Program-made: the position numbers and the translations under genes
Origin: Paramylibacter ulvae
Lineage (GTDB): Bacteria > Pseudomonadota > Alphaproteobacteria > Rhodobacterales > Rhodobacteraceae
Length of the DNA stretch: 64,000 nucleotides
Assembly (NCBI RefSeq): GCF_014652655.1
Contig: NZ_BMZF01000004.1
Location: 157,980 to 221,979, forward strand
Direction: 5' to 3'
In this document: in pieces, positions 9,313 to 18,870 of the stretch
Layout of the letters: each line of letters opens with the position of its first letter
How positions within the stretch are numbered: position 1 is the stretch's first letter
The notes under the pieces: model-generated
Databases searched by the model: none
Seen by the model: only the letters and a program-made list of their open reading frames with translations
Told to the model about the DNA's origin: nothing

Positions 9313-9342
9313 TTCTGGGGCGGCGATTTGATCGCCCCAGAA
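9313..9342 (+). promoter_or_regulatory. Intercistronic hairpin between smoE and smoF
   Basis: Two 10-base arms, TTCTGGGGCG (9313-9322) and CGCCCCAGAA (9333-9342), form a perfect stem with a 10-base loop. No run of T follows, so it is more likely an mRNA-stabilising or attenuating hairpin behind smoE than a full terminator. It can explain unequal expression of binding protein and permeases. Confidence 0.6.
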
Positions 9343-9392
9343 CCCCAATACCCAAACACATATTTACAACTCTAACTTGACAGGTGACGGCG

Positions 9393-10253
9393 ATGAACGC
9401 GACGCTTACACGATGGCTCCAGGCACCTTCAATTATCCTTCTGTTTATCTGGATGATTGTCCCGCTGAGCCTGACAGTTTACTTTTCAACCATCCGATAC
9501 AATCTTTTGTATCCAGAGCGCACAGGCTTTATCGGGCTTGATAACTATCGTTTTTTCTGGACCGATCCAGCGTTTATGCCCGCATTGCTCAACACACTTG
9601 TTTTGGTTGGCTCTGTTTTATTCATCACGGTTATTTTGGGCCTGACCATTGCCGTGCTGATTGATCGCCCGTTTCGTGGCCGCAGTATTGCACGTGTTAT
9701 GTTGATCTCGCCGTTTTTCATCATGCCAACGGTTTCTGCCTTGGTTTGGAAAAACATGTTGATGGATCCAAACAACGGCCTGTTCGCAGCCCTTGCTAAT
9801 GCGTTGGGTGGCACACCGATTGAATGGCTTCAGGATTTTCCGCTTTTGTCGATTATCATCATGGTCAGCTGGCAATGGACGCCATTTGCGATCCTGATCT
9901 TCATGACATCCCTGCAATCCCAAGACCAAGAACAAAAAGAAGCGGCAACGCTTGATGGCGCGGGTTTCTGGGCACAGTTTCGCAACCTAACCTTGCCGCA
10001 TCTGGCGCGTCCAATTGCGATTGTGATCCTGATCCAGATGATTTTCCATCTGGCAATTTTCGCAGAAATTTTCGTGACAACCAGCGGTGGTCCAGGGGTT
10101 CAATCTACAAACCTGACCTACTTGATTTATATCCAGTCTCAACAGGCATTTGATGTCGGTGTTGCGTCTGCCGGTGGTGTCTTTGCAATCATCCTCGCCA
10201 ATATTGTTGCGATCTTCTTGATCCGTGCAATTGGCAAAACGCTGACGGTGTAA
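9393..10253 (+). CDS. smoF: Polyol ABC transporter permease SmoF
   Basis: A 286-residue inner-membrane protein with six predicted spans. The cytoplasmic EAA loop, which docks the ATPase, is visible as EAATLDGAGFWAQFRNLTLPHL near residues 190-210. I prefer the ATG at 9393 because AGGTGA (9382-9387) sits five bases upstream; a GTG nine bases earlier overlaps that site. Pairs with SmoG to carry hexitols; two bases separate it from smoG. Confidence 0.9.
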   Translation: MNATLTRWLQAPSIILLFIWMIVPLSLTVYFSTIRYNLLYPERTGFIGLDNYRFFWTDPAFMPALLNTLVLVGSVLFITVILGLTIAVLIDRPFRGRSIARVMLISPFFIMPTVSALVWKNMLMDPNNGLFAALANALGGTPIEWLQDFPLLSIIIMVSWQWTPFAILIFMTSLQSQDQEQKEAATLDGAGFWAQFRNLTLPHLARPIAIVILIQMIFHLAIFAEIFVTTSGGPGVQSTNLTYLIYIQSQQAFDVGVASAGGVFAIILANIVAIFLIRAIGKTLTV

Positions 10254-10255
10254 TC

Positions 10256-11086
10256 ATGACAGATAAACAAAGAGATATCCTTAAGAACCGTATCGCAGTT
10301 TTCTTTGCTTGGGTTGCCGCATTGGCATTCTTTTTCCCAATCTTCTGGATGGTGCTGACAGGGTTTAAAACCGAAAATCAGGCGATTGCCATTCCGCCAT
10401 TGTTGTTCTTTGAACCGACATTGGAAAATTACACGGAAATTCAATCGCGCATGAATTACACGCATTTTGCGATGAATTCGATCATCACATCCTTTGGCGG
10501 AACGCTTTTGGCATTGTTGATCGCAATCCCATCCGCATATTCCATGGCGTTTAACACGGGTCGCTGGACCAAGGATATTTTGATGTGGATGCTTTCCACC
10601 AAAATGTTGCCTGCGGTGGGTGTGTTGATGCCGATCTATCTGATCTGTCAAAAATTCGGCCTGTTGGATTCGCGCACGGCTTTGGTGGTTATCTATGCAA
10701 TGATGAACCTTCCGATCGTGATGTTGATCTTGTTCAACTATTTCCGCGAAATCCCCAAGGAAATTTTGGAAGCATCACGCATGGATGGCACATCCACATT
10801 GAATGAAATCCGCCAAGTGGTGATGCCGCTTGCATGGGGTGGCATCGCGTCCACGGCACTGTTGTCGATCATTCTATGCTGGAACGAAGCATTCTGGTCG
10901 ATCGTTTTGACAACAACAGAAGCCAGCACATTGACCGCATTTGTTGCATCATTCCAAGCACCCGAAGGGTTGTTCTGGGCCAAAGTATCCGCCGTATCAA
11001 CACTGGCCTGTGCGCCGATTGTGGTATTCGGCTGGTTGGCACAAAAACAATTGGTGCAGGGTCTAACCTTTGGTGCGGTGAAGTAA
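10256..11086 (+). CDS. smoG: Polyol ABC transporter permease SmoG
   Basis: A 276-residue permease of the MalG type with six spans and the EAA loop EASRMDGTSTLNEIRQVVMPLAWGG near residues 170-195. Forms the membrane channel with SmoF for sugar alcohol import. The TAA stop shares its last base with the smoS ATG (TAATG), coupling transport to the first oxidation step. Confidence 0.9.
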   Translation: MTDKQRDILKNRIAVFFAWVAALAFFFPIFWMVLTGFKTENQAIAIPPLLFFEPTLENYTEIQSRMNYTHFAMNSIITSFGGTLLALLIAIPSAYSMAFNTGRWTKDILMWMLSTKMLPAVGVLMPIYLICQKFGLLDSRTALVVIYAMMNLPIVMLILFNYFREIPKEILEASRMDGTSTLNEIRQVVMPLAWGGIASTALLSIILCWNEAFWSIVLTTTEASTLTAFVASFQAPEGLFWAKVSAVSTLACAPIVVFGWLAQKQLVQGLTFGAVK

Positions 11087-11856
11087 TGTTAAACGCTGCC
11101 CCCACAGATTTGTCAGGGAAAACCTGTATTGTGACTGGTGCCAATGGTGGCATCGGACAGAGCACGGTTGAACATTTTCTGGCAAGCGGTGCATCGGTCT
11201 GTGCAACAGACATCGGTGACACCTATGCGGGGGCAGCGCATGCATCTCTTTCTTATCAACCGTTTAATTTGCTGGATGACCAAGGATTGCAAGATTGCAT
11301 TGCATGGACAGCATCCATCAAACCCGACGTGTTTTTCAACAATGCCGCAATTTTCGATATGGGTTCGGTGTTAGACGCGGATTTAAATCAATTTGATCGC
11401 CTGTTCGGCCTGAATGTGCGTGCATTATACGCATTGATGCAGGCAGGCGCGCAATCAATGGTAAAGCATGGCCAAAAAGGTGCAATTATTAACATGGCCA
11501 GCCAAGCTGGGCATCGTGGCGAAGCCTTGGTCGCACATTACTGCGCCACCAAAGCCGCGGTCATCAGCTATACTCAATCCGCCGCATTGGCATTGGCGCC
11601 CCATCATATCCGTGTGAATGCAATTTCACCGGGGGTGATTGACACACCCATGTGGGGGCATGTTGATGCGTTATTTGCGAAATTTGAAGACAAGAAACTG
11701 GGACAAAAGAAACAAGAGGTCGGCGATGCCGTACCGCTTGGCTATATGGGAACACCGCGCGATGTGGCGCGTGTGGCATTGTTTTTGGCAAGCGAACAAT
11801 CCAATTACATGACCGCACAAACATTATCTGTGGACGGGGGGAATGTATTGCGATGA
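11086..11856 (+). CDS. smoS: Sorbitol dehydrogenase SmoS (SDR family)
   Basis: A 256-residue short-chain dehydrogenase, the exact length of Rhodobacter SmoS. NAD-binding TGANGGIG is at residues 18-25, the NNAA motif near 85, and the catalytic Ser/Tyr/Lys set in NMASQAG and YCATKAA. The C-terminal AQTLSVDGGN is typical. Oxidises D-sorbitol to D-fructose (family members also act on galactitol or iditol). The start used is the ATG in TAATG at the smoG stop; a much longer frame extends backwards through smoG and is not used. Confidence 0.9.
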   Translation: MLNAAPTDLSGKTCIVTGANGGIGQSTVEHFLASGASVCATDIGDTYAGAAHASLSYQPFNLLDDQGLQDCIAWTASIKPDVFFNNAAIFDMGSVLDADLNQFDRLFGLNVRALYALMQAGAQSMVKHGQKGAIINMASQAGHRGEALVAHYCATKAAVISYTQSAALALAPHHIRVNAISPGVIDTPMWGHVDALFAKFEDKKLGQKKQEVGDAVPLGYMGTPRDVARVALFLASEQSNYMTAQTLSVDGGNVLR

Positions 11857-12755
11857 CACGTTCACCAATCCTTGTCCCTGAATTGGAAATCATCCCAGAA
11901 CAGGACGATAGCCTGATTTATCTTGAACATGGCTGGCCCAACCCGTTGTGCCGCTGGCACAGTCACCAAGAATGCGAATTGCATCTGATCTTGGCAACAA
12001 CTGGGCGGGCATATGTTGGCGATTATATCGGTGATTTTGCGCCCGGTGGTTTGTTTTTAACTGGTCCTCATTTGCCCCATAATTGGATCACAGACGAGGT
12101 GTGGACAGAACCCGTCGAAGAGCGCGATATGGTGATCCAGTTTGACCAAGACCGCTTGATGCAATTGATCAAAGCATTCCCCGAATTCGCGGGTATTAAT
12201 CAGGTGCTCAAAGAGGCTGAATCAGGTTTGGAATGGAATGGTTTTGATCTTGGGGATATGCAAGAACGCTTTGCCTATATCCGCGACAACACTGGGTCAA
12301 ATCAGATCATGGCATTTCTTGATTTCTTGCTGGAAATTTCACGCAACAAGGATCGAAAAACCCTGTCTGTGGCGAAATTATATCACGAAAACCGCAATCC
12401 GCGTCAGATGAAAATCTGCGAGGTGGTTGATTACATCGTGGAACGTTTTGCCGATGATATTTCGGTGGAAAAAGCGGCGGATATTGCGGGCATGTCACCC
12501 ACAACGTTTTCGCGCAATTTTCGCACCGTGACGGGCAATCGTTTTGTGGAATTCGTCAATCGCGTGCGCATCGGTCAGGCCTGTAGCCTGCTTTATGCCA
12601 CCGATGAACAAGTCTCGAGCATCTGTTTTGATGTTGGTTATCAAAACCTTGCCAATTTTAACCGCCACTTTCAAAAAATGAAAAACATGACACCCTCAGA
12701 ATATCGCGAATTGGCTCAGGACGAGCTGTTGAAAACGGAACGGAGCGCGTCATGA
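11853..12755 (+). CDS. AraC-family regulator of the polyol operon
   Basis: A 300-residue regulator. The N-terminal half has a cupin-like sensor (RWHSHQECELHLILATTGRAYVGDY, metal/sugar-binding histidines near residues 30-36). The C-terminal ~100 residues hold two helix-turn-helix motifs, including FADDISVEKAADIAGMSPTTFSRNFR and the AraC signature ending DVGYQNLANFNRHFQKMKNMTPSEYR. It overlaps smoS and mtlK by four bases each, so it is produced with the genes it probably controls, giving autogenous regulation. Confidence 0.9.
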   Translation: MTRSPILVPELEIIPEQDDSLIYLEHGWPNPLCRWHSHQECELHLILATTGRAYVGDYIGDFAPGGLFLTGPHLPHNWITDEVWTEPVEERDMVIQFDQDRLMQLIKAFPEFAGINQVLKEAESGLEWNGFDLGDMQERFAYIRDNTGSNQIMAFLDFLLEISRNKDRKTLSVAKLYHENRNPRQMKICEVVDYIVERFADDISVEKAADIAGMSPTTFSRNFRTVTGNRFVEFVNRVRIGQACSLLYATDEQVSSICFDVGYQNLANFNRHFQKMKNMTPSEYRELAQDELLKTERSAS

Positions 12756-14173
12756 ACAGACAAACAACGCCGCGCTTATATGAAACAAATTACGACCACT
12801 CTGCGTTGAAAACGGGCGTGTTGCACCTAGGATTTGGTGCGTTTCATCGCGCACATCAGGCGATCTATTTTGACGATTATATGCAACAATCGGGCGATCT
12901 GGCTTGGGGTATTACGGCGGTAAATTTGCGCCGTGAAGAAACCGTAAATTTTGCCAAGAATAACGCCGATGGCGATGGTTACATTGTCAAAAGCATGGCA
13001 TCTGATGGTGGCCAAGAATTCCGCCGTGTGCGTTCGCATAACGGATTTATCGACTGGCATACGCAAACCGAACAGGCCGAAAATTTGATGGCCGCACCAT
13101 CGGTGCATGTGGTGACAATCACCGTCACCGAAAGCGGATATTATCTCGATGCTAATGGCGTTCTGGACGCGCATGATACGATTATTGCCAATGAATTATC
13201 GGGCCATGGCAACGCCACAGTCTATGGTTATTTACAACAAGGTTTGCAGCGTCGCAAAGATGCCGATAATGGCGGTTTAACCGTGATGTGTTGTGATAAC
13301 ATTCGTCAAAACGGCAAGATGTTGCGCGCCAATTTCCTACGTTATTTGGAATTGTCAGGGGCGGCTGAATTGCGAACTTGGGTCGAACAAAACTGCACGT
13401 TCCCTTGTTCGATGGTGGATCGTATCACACCGCGCAGCTCGCAAATTTTGATTGATGAAATTCAGTCCCTGTTTGGGGACAACCCCATCGCACCCGTGAT
13501 GGGCGAAGATTTTACACAATGGGTGATCGAAGATAACTTTGCCGCGCAAATGCCCGATCTTGGCCTGGTTGATGCAACCGTCACCCGTGATGTTGCCCCC
13601 TACGAAGAAGCGAAAATTCGCATATTGAATGGCGGGCATACATGCTTGACCTATCTTGGCGCGTTGAAAGGGCATGAAACCTTTGACAGTGCGATGAATG
13701 ATGCCGAATTATTTGAACATTTCTGGGGTTATACCCATGACGAAGTTTTACCTGCACTGACGATTGATTTGCCGTTCGACAAAGAACAATATCTGCAAAA
13801 AATCATTGCACGGTTTAAAAATGCATCCATTGGGGACACGGTGGAACGTATCTGTGCCGATGGATTTTTGAAATTCCCAATTTTCATTTTGCCCACCTTG
13901 CGGGGCTGTTTGAAACAAGGGGTTTTCCCAAAACATGGCGTGCGTGCCATTGCCAGCTGGTATGTGTTTGCGAAACATATTGATGCTGGACATATGAATA
14001 TCCAATACGCAGAACCAAATTGGGACCGCCTGCAACCGATGTTATCGGACGCAGGGTTGGATGCGTTTATCAACGCCACAGAATTATGGGACAATTTGCC
14101 AAACGACTATCCCGAATTTAGCACGCAGCTATCCGCTGCAATAAAGGAAATGGAGCTGACATGGCCGGTGTAA
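12752..14173 (+). CDS. mtlK: Mannitol dehydrogenase (long-chain polyol dehydrogenase)
   Basis: A 473-residue NAD-dependent enzyme of the mannitol 2-dehydrogenase family. It has the N-terminal [15 protein letters not shown] dinucleotide-binding block and the catalytic KIRILNGGH motif (Lys, Asn, His) near residues 288-296. Oxidises D-mannitol to D-fructose (or D-arabinitol to xylulose). Overlaps the AraC gene by four bases and smoK by 13. Placement with smoS and a fructokinase matches the Rhodobacter mannitol/sorbitol pathway converging on fructose. Confidence 0.9.
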   Translation: MNRQTTPRLYETNYDHSALKTGVLHLGFGAFHRAHQAIYFDDYMQQSGDLAWGITAVNLRREETVNFAKNNADGDGYIVKSMASDGGQEFRRVRSHNGFIDWHTQTEQAENLMAAPSVHVVTITVTESGYYLDANGVLDAHDTIIANELSGHGNATVYGYLQQGLQRRKDADNGGLTVMCCDNIRQNGKMLRANFLRYLELSGAAELRTWVEQNCTFPCSMVDRITPRSSQILIDEIQSLFGDNPIAPVMGEDFTQWVIEDNFAAQMPDLGLVDATVTRDVAPYEEAKIRILNGGHTCLTYLGALKGHETFDSAMNDAELFEHFWGYTHDEVLPALTIDLPFDKEQYLQKIIARFKNASIGDTVERICADGFLKFPIFILPTLRGCLKQGVFPKHGVRAIASWYVFAKHIDAGHMNIQYAEPNWDRLQPMLSDAGLDAFINATELWDNLPNDYPEFSTQLSAAIKEMELTWPV

Positions 14174-15174
14174 CAATAGAAAACTTGCGAAAATCATATG
14201 GTGATATCGAAGTCATGCATGGCGTCGATCTGAATATCGAAGACGGCGAATTCGTTGTGTTCGTGGGGCCATCTGGCTGTGGTAAATCAACGCTTTTGCG
14301 CATGATTGCGGGGCTGGAAGAGGTCACATCAGGCACGGTTGCGATTGGCGATCAGGTGGTGAACGATGTTGCCCCGTCCAAACGCGGTGTGGCGATGGTG
14401 TTTCAAACTTACGCACTTTATCCACATATGACCGTGTTTAAAAATATGGCCTTTGGTTTGATGCAGGCGAAAACACCAGAAGACGAAATCAACCGCCGCG
14501 TGACGCAAGCCGCCGAAATTTTGCAGATCACAGATTATCTGGATCGCAGCCCACGTAACCTGTCAGGTGGTCAACGCCAACGTGTGGCCATCGGCCGTGC
14601 GATTGTTCGCGACCCAGAGGTTTTCTTGTTTGACGAACCTTTGTCCAACCTTGATGCGGCCTTGCGCGTGCAAACACGTCTTGAAATCAAACGTCTGCAC
14701 GAACGCCTGCAATCTACGATGATTTACGTAACACACGATCAGGTCGAAGCGATGACACTGGCCGACAAAATCGTTGTTCTGCGCGATGGGTATATTGAAC
14801 AGGTCGGCTCGCCACTTGAATTGTACACCCGTCCTGCCAATCAATTTGTGGCCGGTTTCATCGGTAGCCCGCAAATGAATTTTTTCGAAGCGGATGATTG
14901 CAACAATAAAAACGCGAGTGGCAATATAACTGGCGTGCGCCCAGAGCACCTCACGCAAGTGAAATCAAAGGGTATGATCCGCGGTAAATTGGAATTGGTC
15001 GAACAGATGGGCGAATTTGCATTGGTTCACCTGTCCACACCCAAGGGTGTAATGTTTTCGGCAAAAATGCCACAGCCACCAACAGAAAAACTAGGTGAAA
15101 CGCTTGAGTTTAATGCAAATTCTGCCGATTTGATCCATCTGTTTGATCCTCAGTCAGGACTACGTATTGAATAA
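14161..15174 (+). CDS. smoK: Polyol ABC transporter ATPase SmoK
   Basis: A 337-residue ATPase of the MalK/UgpC subfamily. Walker [10 protein letters not shown] is at residues 36-44, signature [19 protein letters not shown] near 136, Walker [13 protein letters not shown] near 157. The C-terminal ~100 residues form the regulatory OB-fold domain (GVRPEHL and following). Starts 13 bases inside mtlK at an ATG preceded by GGAAATGGAG, and ends in TAATG shared with the kinase gene. Confidence 0.92.
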   Translation: MAGVTIENLRKSYGDIEVMHGVDLNIEDGEFVVFVGPSGCGKSTLLRMIAGLEEVTSGTVAIGDQVVNDVAPSKRGVAMVFQTYALYPHMTVFKNMAFGLMQAKTPEDEINRRVTQAAEILQITDYLDRSPRNLSGGQRQRVAIGRAIVRDPEVFLFDEPLSNLDAALRVQTRLEIKRLHERLQSTMIYVTHDQVEAMTLADKIVVLRDGYIEQVGSPLELYTRPANQFVAGFIGSPQMNFFEADDCNNKNASGNITGVRPEHLTQVKSKGMIRGKLELVEQMGEFALVHLSTPKGVMFSAKMPQPPTEKLGETLEFNANSADLIHLFDPQSGLRIE

Positions 15175-16100
15175 TGAAACCAGTGGAATTTTTGATTTTC
15201 GGAGAGGCGTTATTTGATCTCTTTGTAACGCCAACAGATAATCCCGCCGTGCCAAATGTTGTGGCGCGTGCGGGTGGCTCGCCGATGAATGTGGCGATTG
15301 GATTGTCACGCCTGAATTGCGCATCTGCTTTTTTATCCCAGATTTCAAACGATAATCTGGGCACTGGGTTGATGGAGTTATTGGCAAACGAAGGCGTTAA
15401 TCTGAATTATCTGGCACGAACAGATTGTGTAACAACGCTCAGCGTGATCGCAACCGATGCCACGGGGCAGCCAAGTTATAGTTTTTACACCCAAGGTGCG
15501 GATGGCACATTGAGTGTGGATGACTTGCCCGATTTGCCCGATTCCATCCGTGCGCTTCATTTTGGATCATATGCGCTCGTGCTGGGTGAAACGGCGGATA
15601 CCGCACATGCCTTGGCACAACGCGAAAAACATCGCCTGATCACGCTTGATCCCAACATCCGCCCAACGATTGAATCTGATCCCGCGGTCTGGATTAAACG
15701 GATCGATGCATTAATGCCCTATGTTGATGTGGTAAAAATTAGTGATGAAGATTTGCGTATCTTACACGGGGATGATTGCGATCTGGAACACCATGCGCGC
15801 TCATTTTTGAACCAAGGCGCAAAGCTGGTGTTTTTAACCCGTGGTGGTGATGGTGGTCAGGTATTTAGCGCCGCGCATGATTTTCAGGGTAAGCCGCCCA
15901 AAATCACCGTGGCGGACACGGTTGGGGCAGGGGACACATTCATGGCGATGTTGCTTTGTGAATTGGTAAAAACAGACGATATCACGGATGCTGATTTCAT
16001 GGCGGCGACGCTTGAAAAATGTCTCTATGCGGCGGCGATCACCTGTACACGAGTGGGGGCAGATCTGCCCTATTTGGCTGACCTAGATATCTCGCTTTAA
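15174..16100 (+). CDS. mtlZ: Fructokinase of the polyol operon (PfkB family)
   Basis: A 308-residue ribokinase-family sugar kinase. It has the N-terminal signature (GEALFDLFVTP, ARAGGSPMNVAIGLSRL) and the C-terminal DTVGAGDTFMA motif, whose aspartate is the catalytic base. Phosphorylates the fructose made by SmoS and MtlK to fructose-6-phosphate, like MtlZ of Rhodobacter. Last gene of the operon; a strong hairpin terminator begins ten bases past the stop. Sugar specificity is inferred from context. Confidence 0.85.
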   Translation: MKPVEFLIFGEALFDLFVTPTDNPAVPNVVARAGGSPMNVAIGLSRLNCASAFLSQISNDNLGTGLMELLANEGVNLNYLARTDCVTTLSVIATDATGQPSYSFYTQGADGTLSVDDLPDLPDSIRALHFGSYALVLGETADTAHALAQREKHRLITLDPNIRPTIESDPAVWIKRIDALMPYVDVVKISDEDLRILHGDDCDLEHHARSFLNQGAKLVFLTRGGDGGQVFSAAHDFQGKPPKITVADTVGAGDTFMAMLLCELVKTDDITDADFMAATLEKCLYAAAITCTRVGADLPYLADLDISL

Positions 16101-16109
16101 TCTCATCAT

Positions 16110-16144
16110 ATTTTGGCGCGATTGGGATCATATCGCGCCAAAAT
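16110..16144. terminator. Bidirectional hairpin terminator after the polyol operon
   Basis: Perfect 13-base arms ATTTTGGCGCGAT (16110-16122) and ATCGCGCCAAAAT (16132-16144) enclose a nine-base loop. The A/T-rich stem ends supply a short T run in both directions, as expected between convergent genes. Confidence 0.75.
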
Positions 16145-16170
16145 TCAAGGCCAAATTTTACCACCATTTC

Positions 16171-16345
16171 GAAATAACTAGTTATTTCATTTACGATATG
16201 CCCATGCCATTTGGAAACTGGCAAGGCAAGGCGTCAAAAGACTTTGACTTTAGGATCAAATCAGCTTCCCTTATGGACACAATTCGATAAATCTAGTTAT
16301 GTCGAACATGTCTAAACTCCAAGGGTATCAGATACCTAGTTATCT
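16171..16345. repeat. Cluster of three CTAG-centred palindromes in a convergent gap
   Basis: The 16101-16418 gap contains three related palindromes around CTAG. Site 1 (16171-16188) is the perfect 18-mer GAAATAACTAGTTATTTC. Site 2 (16283-16306) is imperfect, with TTCGA...TCGAA arms. Site 3 (16330-16345) is AGATACCTAGTTATCT with one mismatched pair. All contain CTAGTTAT. CTAG is generally rare in proteobacterial DNA. They could be operator sites for an unknown regulator. A 30-codon frame (ATG 16198, stop 16290) lies between sites 1 and 2 but has no ribosome site. No recognised gene lies in the rest of the gap. Confidence 0.55.
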
Positions 16346-16418
16346 AAATTTGACGGAAAATTATCTTTTAAATTGAATGGCTTGTCTGTGATGCAAGGCG
16401 ATATATGCGCCAAGCGTT

Positions 16419-17243
16419 TTACGCAAACATAACTTTGCGAAGCATGTTAAGCGCCACCAAAATTAAAAATATCGCGAAAACGTGTTTTAGTGGTTTGGGA
16501 TTCAACCGATGCGCAAGGTTTGCGCCAATCGGAGCTGTCAATGTTGTCATACAGATCACCACAAAAAAAGCAGCATAATTTACATAACCAAGCGTGAACG
16601 GTGGCAAGCCAGTTTCGGGCGGTTGGCGCATCAAAAACAACAATACAGAGGGTAGGGCGATAATGACCCCAAACCCCGATGCCGTCGCCACCGCGCGGTG
16701 AATGGGAATGCCATGCAATGTCATCAATGGAACACCAAAGCTGCCCCCGCCAATGCCCATTAGGACGGATAAAAATCCCACAACGGGGCTAAACACTGAT
16801 CGCCAAAATAGATTGGGCATCACATCGCCCAACCGCCATTTCGCATTGCCAAATGCCATGTAGAAACCGATGCAAATGCCCAGAACCCCGAATAATAAAA
16901 CCAATGTATCTGATCGCAACTGTGCCGCAATCAGAACGCCGATTAATGCGCCGATCACAATGCCCGGTGCCCATGTGCGTAAAACCGACCATTCTACTGC
17001 ACCCTTTTTGTGATGGCTTAATAATGATCGCAGCGATGTCACGATGATGGTTGCCAATGATGTTGCCAAGCAGATCTGCATGATTTGCGGATTGTCATAT
17101 CCCAATCCTTGGAACGCGTAGTAAAATGCGGGTACCAATACGATGCCCCCGCCGACCCCCAACAGCCCTGCCAGAACGCCCGCCACTGCGCCGATGGCCA
17201 GCAATAATGCCAAAACAGGTAACAAAGTTAATACATCCATCAC
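16419..17243 (-). CDS. TauE/SafE-family sulfite/anion exporter
   Basis: A 274-residue membrane protein with about eight spans. The repeated glycine-rich motifs GVLAGLLGVGGGIVLVPAF (residues ~22-40) and GIGGGSFGVPLMTLHG (~165-180) identify the TauE/SafE family, which exports sulfite, sulfoacetate or related anions. No sulfonate pathway genes are nearby, so the substrate is open. Ends convergently with the polyol operon; 11 bases downstream of dusA on the same strand, so probably co-transcribed with it. Confidence 0.88.
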   Translation of the reverse strand: MMDVLTLLPVLALLLAIGAVAGVLAGLLGVGGGIVLVPAFYYAFQGLGYDNPQIMQICLATSLATIIVTSLRSLLSHHKKGAVEWSVLRTWAPGIVIGALIGVLIAAQLRSDTLVLLFGVLGICIGFYMAFGNAKWRLGDVMPNLFWRSVFSPVVGFLSVLMGIGGGSFGVPLMTLHGIPIHRAVATASGFGVIIALPSVLLFLMRQPPETGLPPFTLGYVNYAAFFVVICMTTLTAPIGANLAHRLNPKPLKHVFAIFLILVALNMLRKVMFA

Positions 17244-17254
17244 GCCGCTCCCGT

Positions 17255-18286
17255 TTATGCGTCAATCGCCGCCGTTTGAATGTTCAAAACGCGGTTAAGC
17301 GCATCTTGCACAACCTGCGCATCTGCGCCAGTTTTATGTGCGTTTTCAGACAGGTGGCGTTTCCAATGGCGCGCACCTGCTTGCCCGCTAAACAACCCCA
17401 ACATATGGCGCGTGATCTGATGGAGCTTACCACCGTTTTCGATGTGATTGGTGATATATGGAACCATTTCCCCCACAATTTGTGGCGCGGTTTTACCCAG
17501 CGGATCGTCAAAAATTACATCATCAGTTTGCCCTAAAATCGCCAGCGGATTATGATACGCCTCGCGCCCGATCATTGCGCCGTCAAGGCCGCGATCAATA
17601 TGCGATTTCGCCTCTGCCAAGGTTTTTAAACCACCGTTCAAAACGATTTCCAAATGGGGATTGTCCGCCTTTATCTGATGCACCAAATCGTAATTCAAGG
17701 GCGGAATATAGCGGTTTTCCTTGGGGCTTAATCCATCAAGCCAAGCCATGCGTGCATGAATGGCAAAGCTATTAATCCCTGCTGCCGAAACACGGGCGAT
17801 AAAATCGGGCAAAACGTCTTCGGGGATTTGATCATCAACACCAATGCGGCATTTTACGGTGATTTTCGTACCACCGCTTGCCTCGATCATTGCTTGCACA
17901 CAATCGGCAACCAGATCGGGCTGTTTCATCAGTACTGCGCCAAATGCGCCCGATTGTACGCGATCAGACGGACAACCAACGTTTAAATTCACCTCGACAT
18001 AACCAGCATCAACACCCATTTTCGTTGCTTGCGCCAATTGATCTGGGTCCGATCCGCCGATTTGCAACGCAACGGGGTGTTCTGCCACATCAAATGCCAA
18101 CAGACGCGGCGCATCTCCGTGGATCAGCGCAGGCGCTGTGACCATTTCGGTATAAAGCAACGCGTGGCGCGACATCAGGCGGTGGAAATAACGACAATGA
18201 CGATCCGTCCAATCCATCATCGGGGCCACAGAGAGACGTGCAGCGGGGTGTAGTTTGCTGGATTTTGATATTTTGGTTGTCAACAT
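17255..18286 (-). CDS. dusA: tRNA-dihydrouridine synthase DusA
   Basis: A 343-residue FMN enzyme that reduces U20/U20a in the tRNA D-loop. The N-terminal SVAPMMDWTDRHCRYFHRLMS block, the NLNVGCPSDRVQSGAFGAVLMK loop with the catalytic cysteine, and the GLDGAMIGREAYHNP phosphate-binding motif are all diagnostic. The C-terminal helical domain ends in the HMLGLFSGQAGARHWKRHLS block typical of DusA. Divergent from the ArsR-type regulator gene. Confidence 0.93.
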   Translation of the reverse strand: MLTTKISKSSKLHPAARLSVAPMMDWTDRHCRYFHRLMSRHALLYTEMVTAPALIHGDAPRLLAFDVAEHPVALQIGGSDPDQLAQATKMGVDAGYVEVNLNVGCPSDRVQSGAFGAVLMKQPDLVADCVQAMIEASGGTKITVKCRIGVDDQIPEDVLPDFIARVSAAGINSFAIHARMAWLDGLSPKENRYIPPLNYDLVHQIKADNPHLEIVLNGGLKTLAEAKSHIDRGLDGAMIGREAYHNPLAILGQTDDVIFDDPLGKTAPQIVGEMVPYITNHIENGGKLHQITRHMLGLFSGQAGARHWKRHLSENAHKTGADAQVVQDALNRVLNIQTAAIDA

Positions 18287-18428
18287 TTTACCTATTTGGC
18301 GTGCTTGAAGTTCAATCTGAACTTTGCGCGCACTTTATGCGCAATGATGTGTTTCATTAACACTCATTCGGGGGGCGATTCCACCGTGAATATTTGCAAA
18401 TGTGATTATCAATCATTGCCCCATGCAA

Positions 18429-18460
18429 GTTTAGCTTTTGTTTACCAATTCCCGCTAAAC
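18429..18460. promoter_or_regulatory. Inverted repeat upstream of the ArsR-type gene
   Basis: Seven-base arms GTTTAGC (18429-18435) and GCTAAAC (18454-18460) are separated by 18 bases and end eight bases before the regulator ATG at 18469. Spacing and position suit an autoregulatory operator, but seven-base arms could arise by chance. Confidence 0.3.
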
Positions 18461-18468
18461 CAAAACAA

Positions 18469-18870
18469 ATGGATAGTATTGATAAAACCGCACAGGTATT
18501 TCATGCGCTGTCACATCCGCGCCGCGTGATGATTTTGCGCTGTTTGATGGGGCGGAGCAACGAACCGATTGCGGTTGGGGCGTTGCAGCGTGAAACGAAA
18601 ATTCCAGCGGCGTCATTGACCCATCATTTGCAAATCATGGAACGATCGGGGGTATTGGTGCAAAAAACCAAGGGGCGGTTTACGTTATATACGCTTGATG
18701 CGAAAATCTTGGCGCGGGTTTTGGGGCACGTGCAAAACCAGATCGATATGGGCATCGGCACAGATCACATCGAACCGGTAGTGTGTCATGAAGTTGACGC
18801 AAAACCAAAGATACCAATGCCAATGGCGCCACCACCACCGACGAAACGGTTTTTGGGGTTGCGTGGTTAA
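18469..18870 (+). CDS. ArsR-family winged-helix regulator
   Basis: A 133-residue protein. The first ~85 residues form an ArsR-type winged helix: FHALSHPRRVMILRCLM, then the recognition helix IPAASLTHHLQIMERSGVL and a wing with KGRFTLYTLDAK. It lacks the classical cysteine metal site. The tail is proline-rich (PMPMAPPPPTKRF) and probably disordered. The stop overlaps the convergent DUF1289 gene by four bases. Its target is unknown; dusA is the divergent neighbour. Confidence 0.85.
   Translation: MDSIDKTAQVFHALSHPRRVMILRCLMGRSNEPIAVGALQRETKIPAASLTHHLQIMERSGVLVQKTKGRFTLYTLDAKILARVLGHVQNQIDMGIGTDHIEPVVCHEVDAKPKIPMPMAPPPPTKRFLGLRG

Noticed and set aside
10834-11085. N-terminal extension of smoS through smoG
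   Set aside because: It is a shadow of smoG in another frame; the TAATG junction and the 256-residue family length support 11086.
16198-16290. 30-codon ORF between the CTAG palindromes
   Set aside because: No ribosome-binding site and no recognisable features; mentioned only within the palindrome entry.
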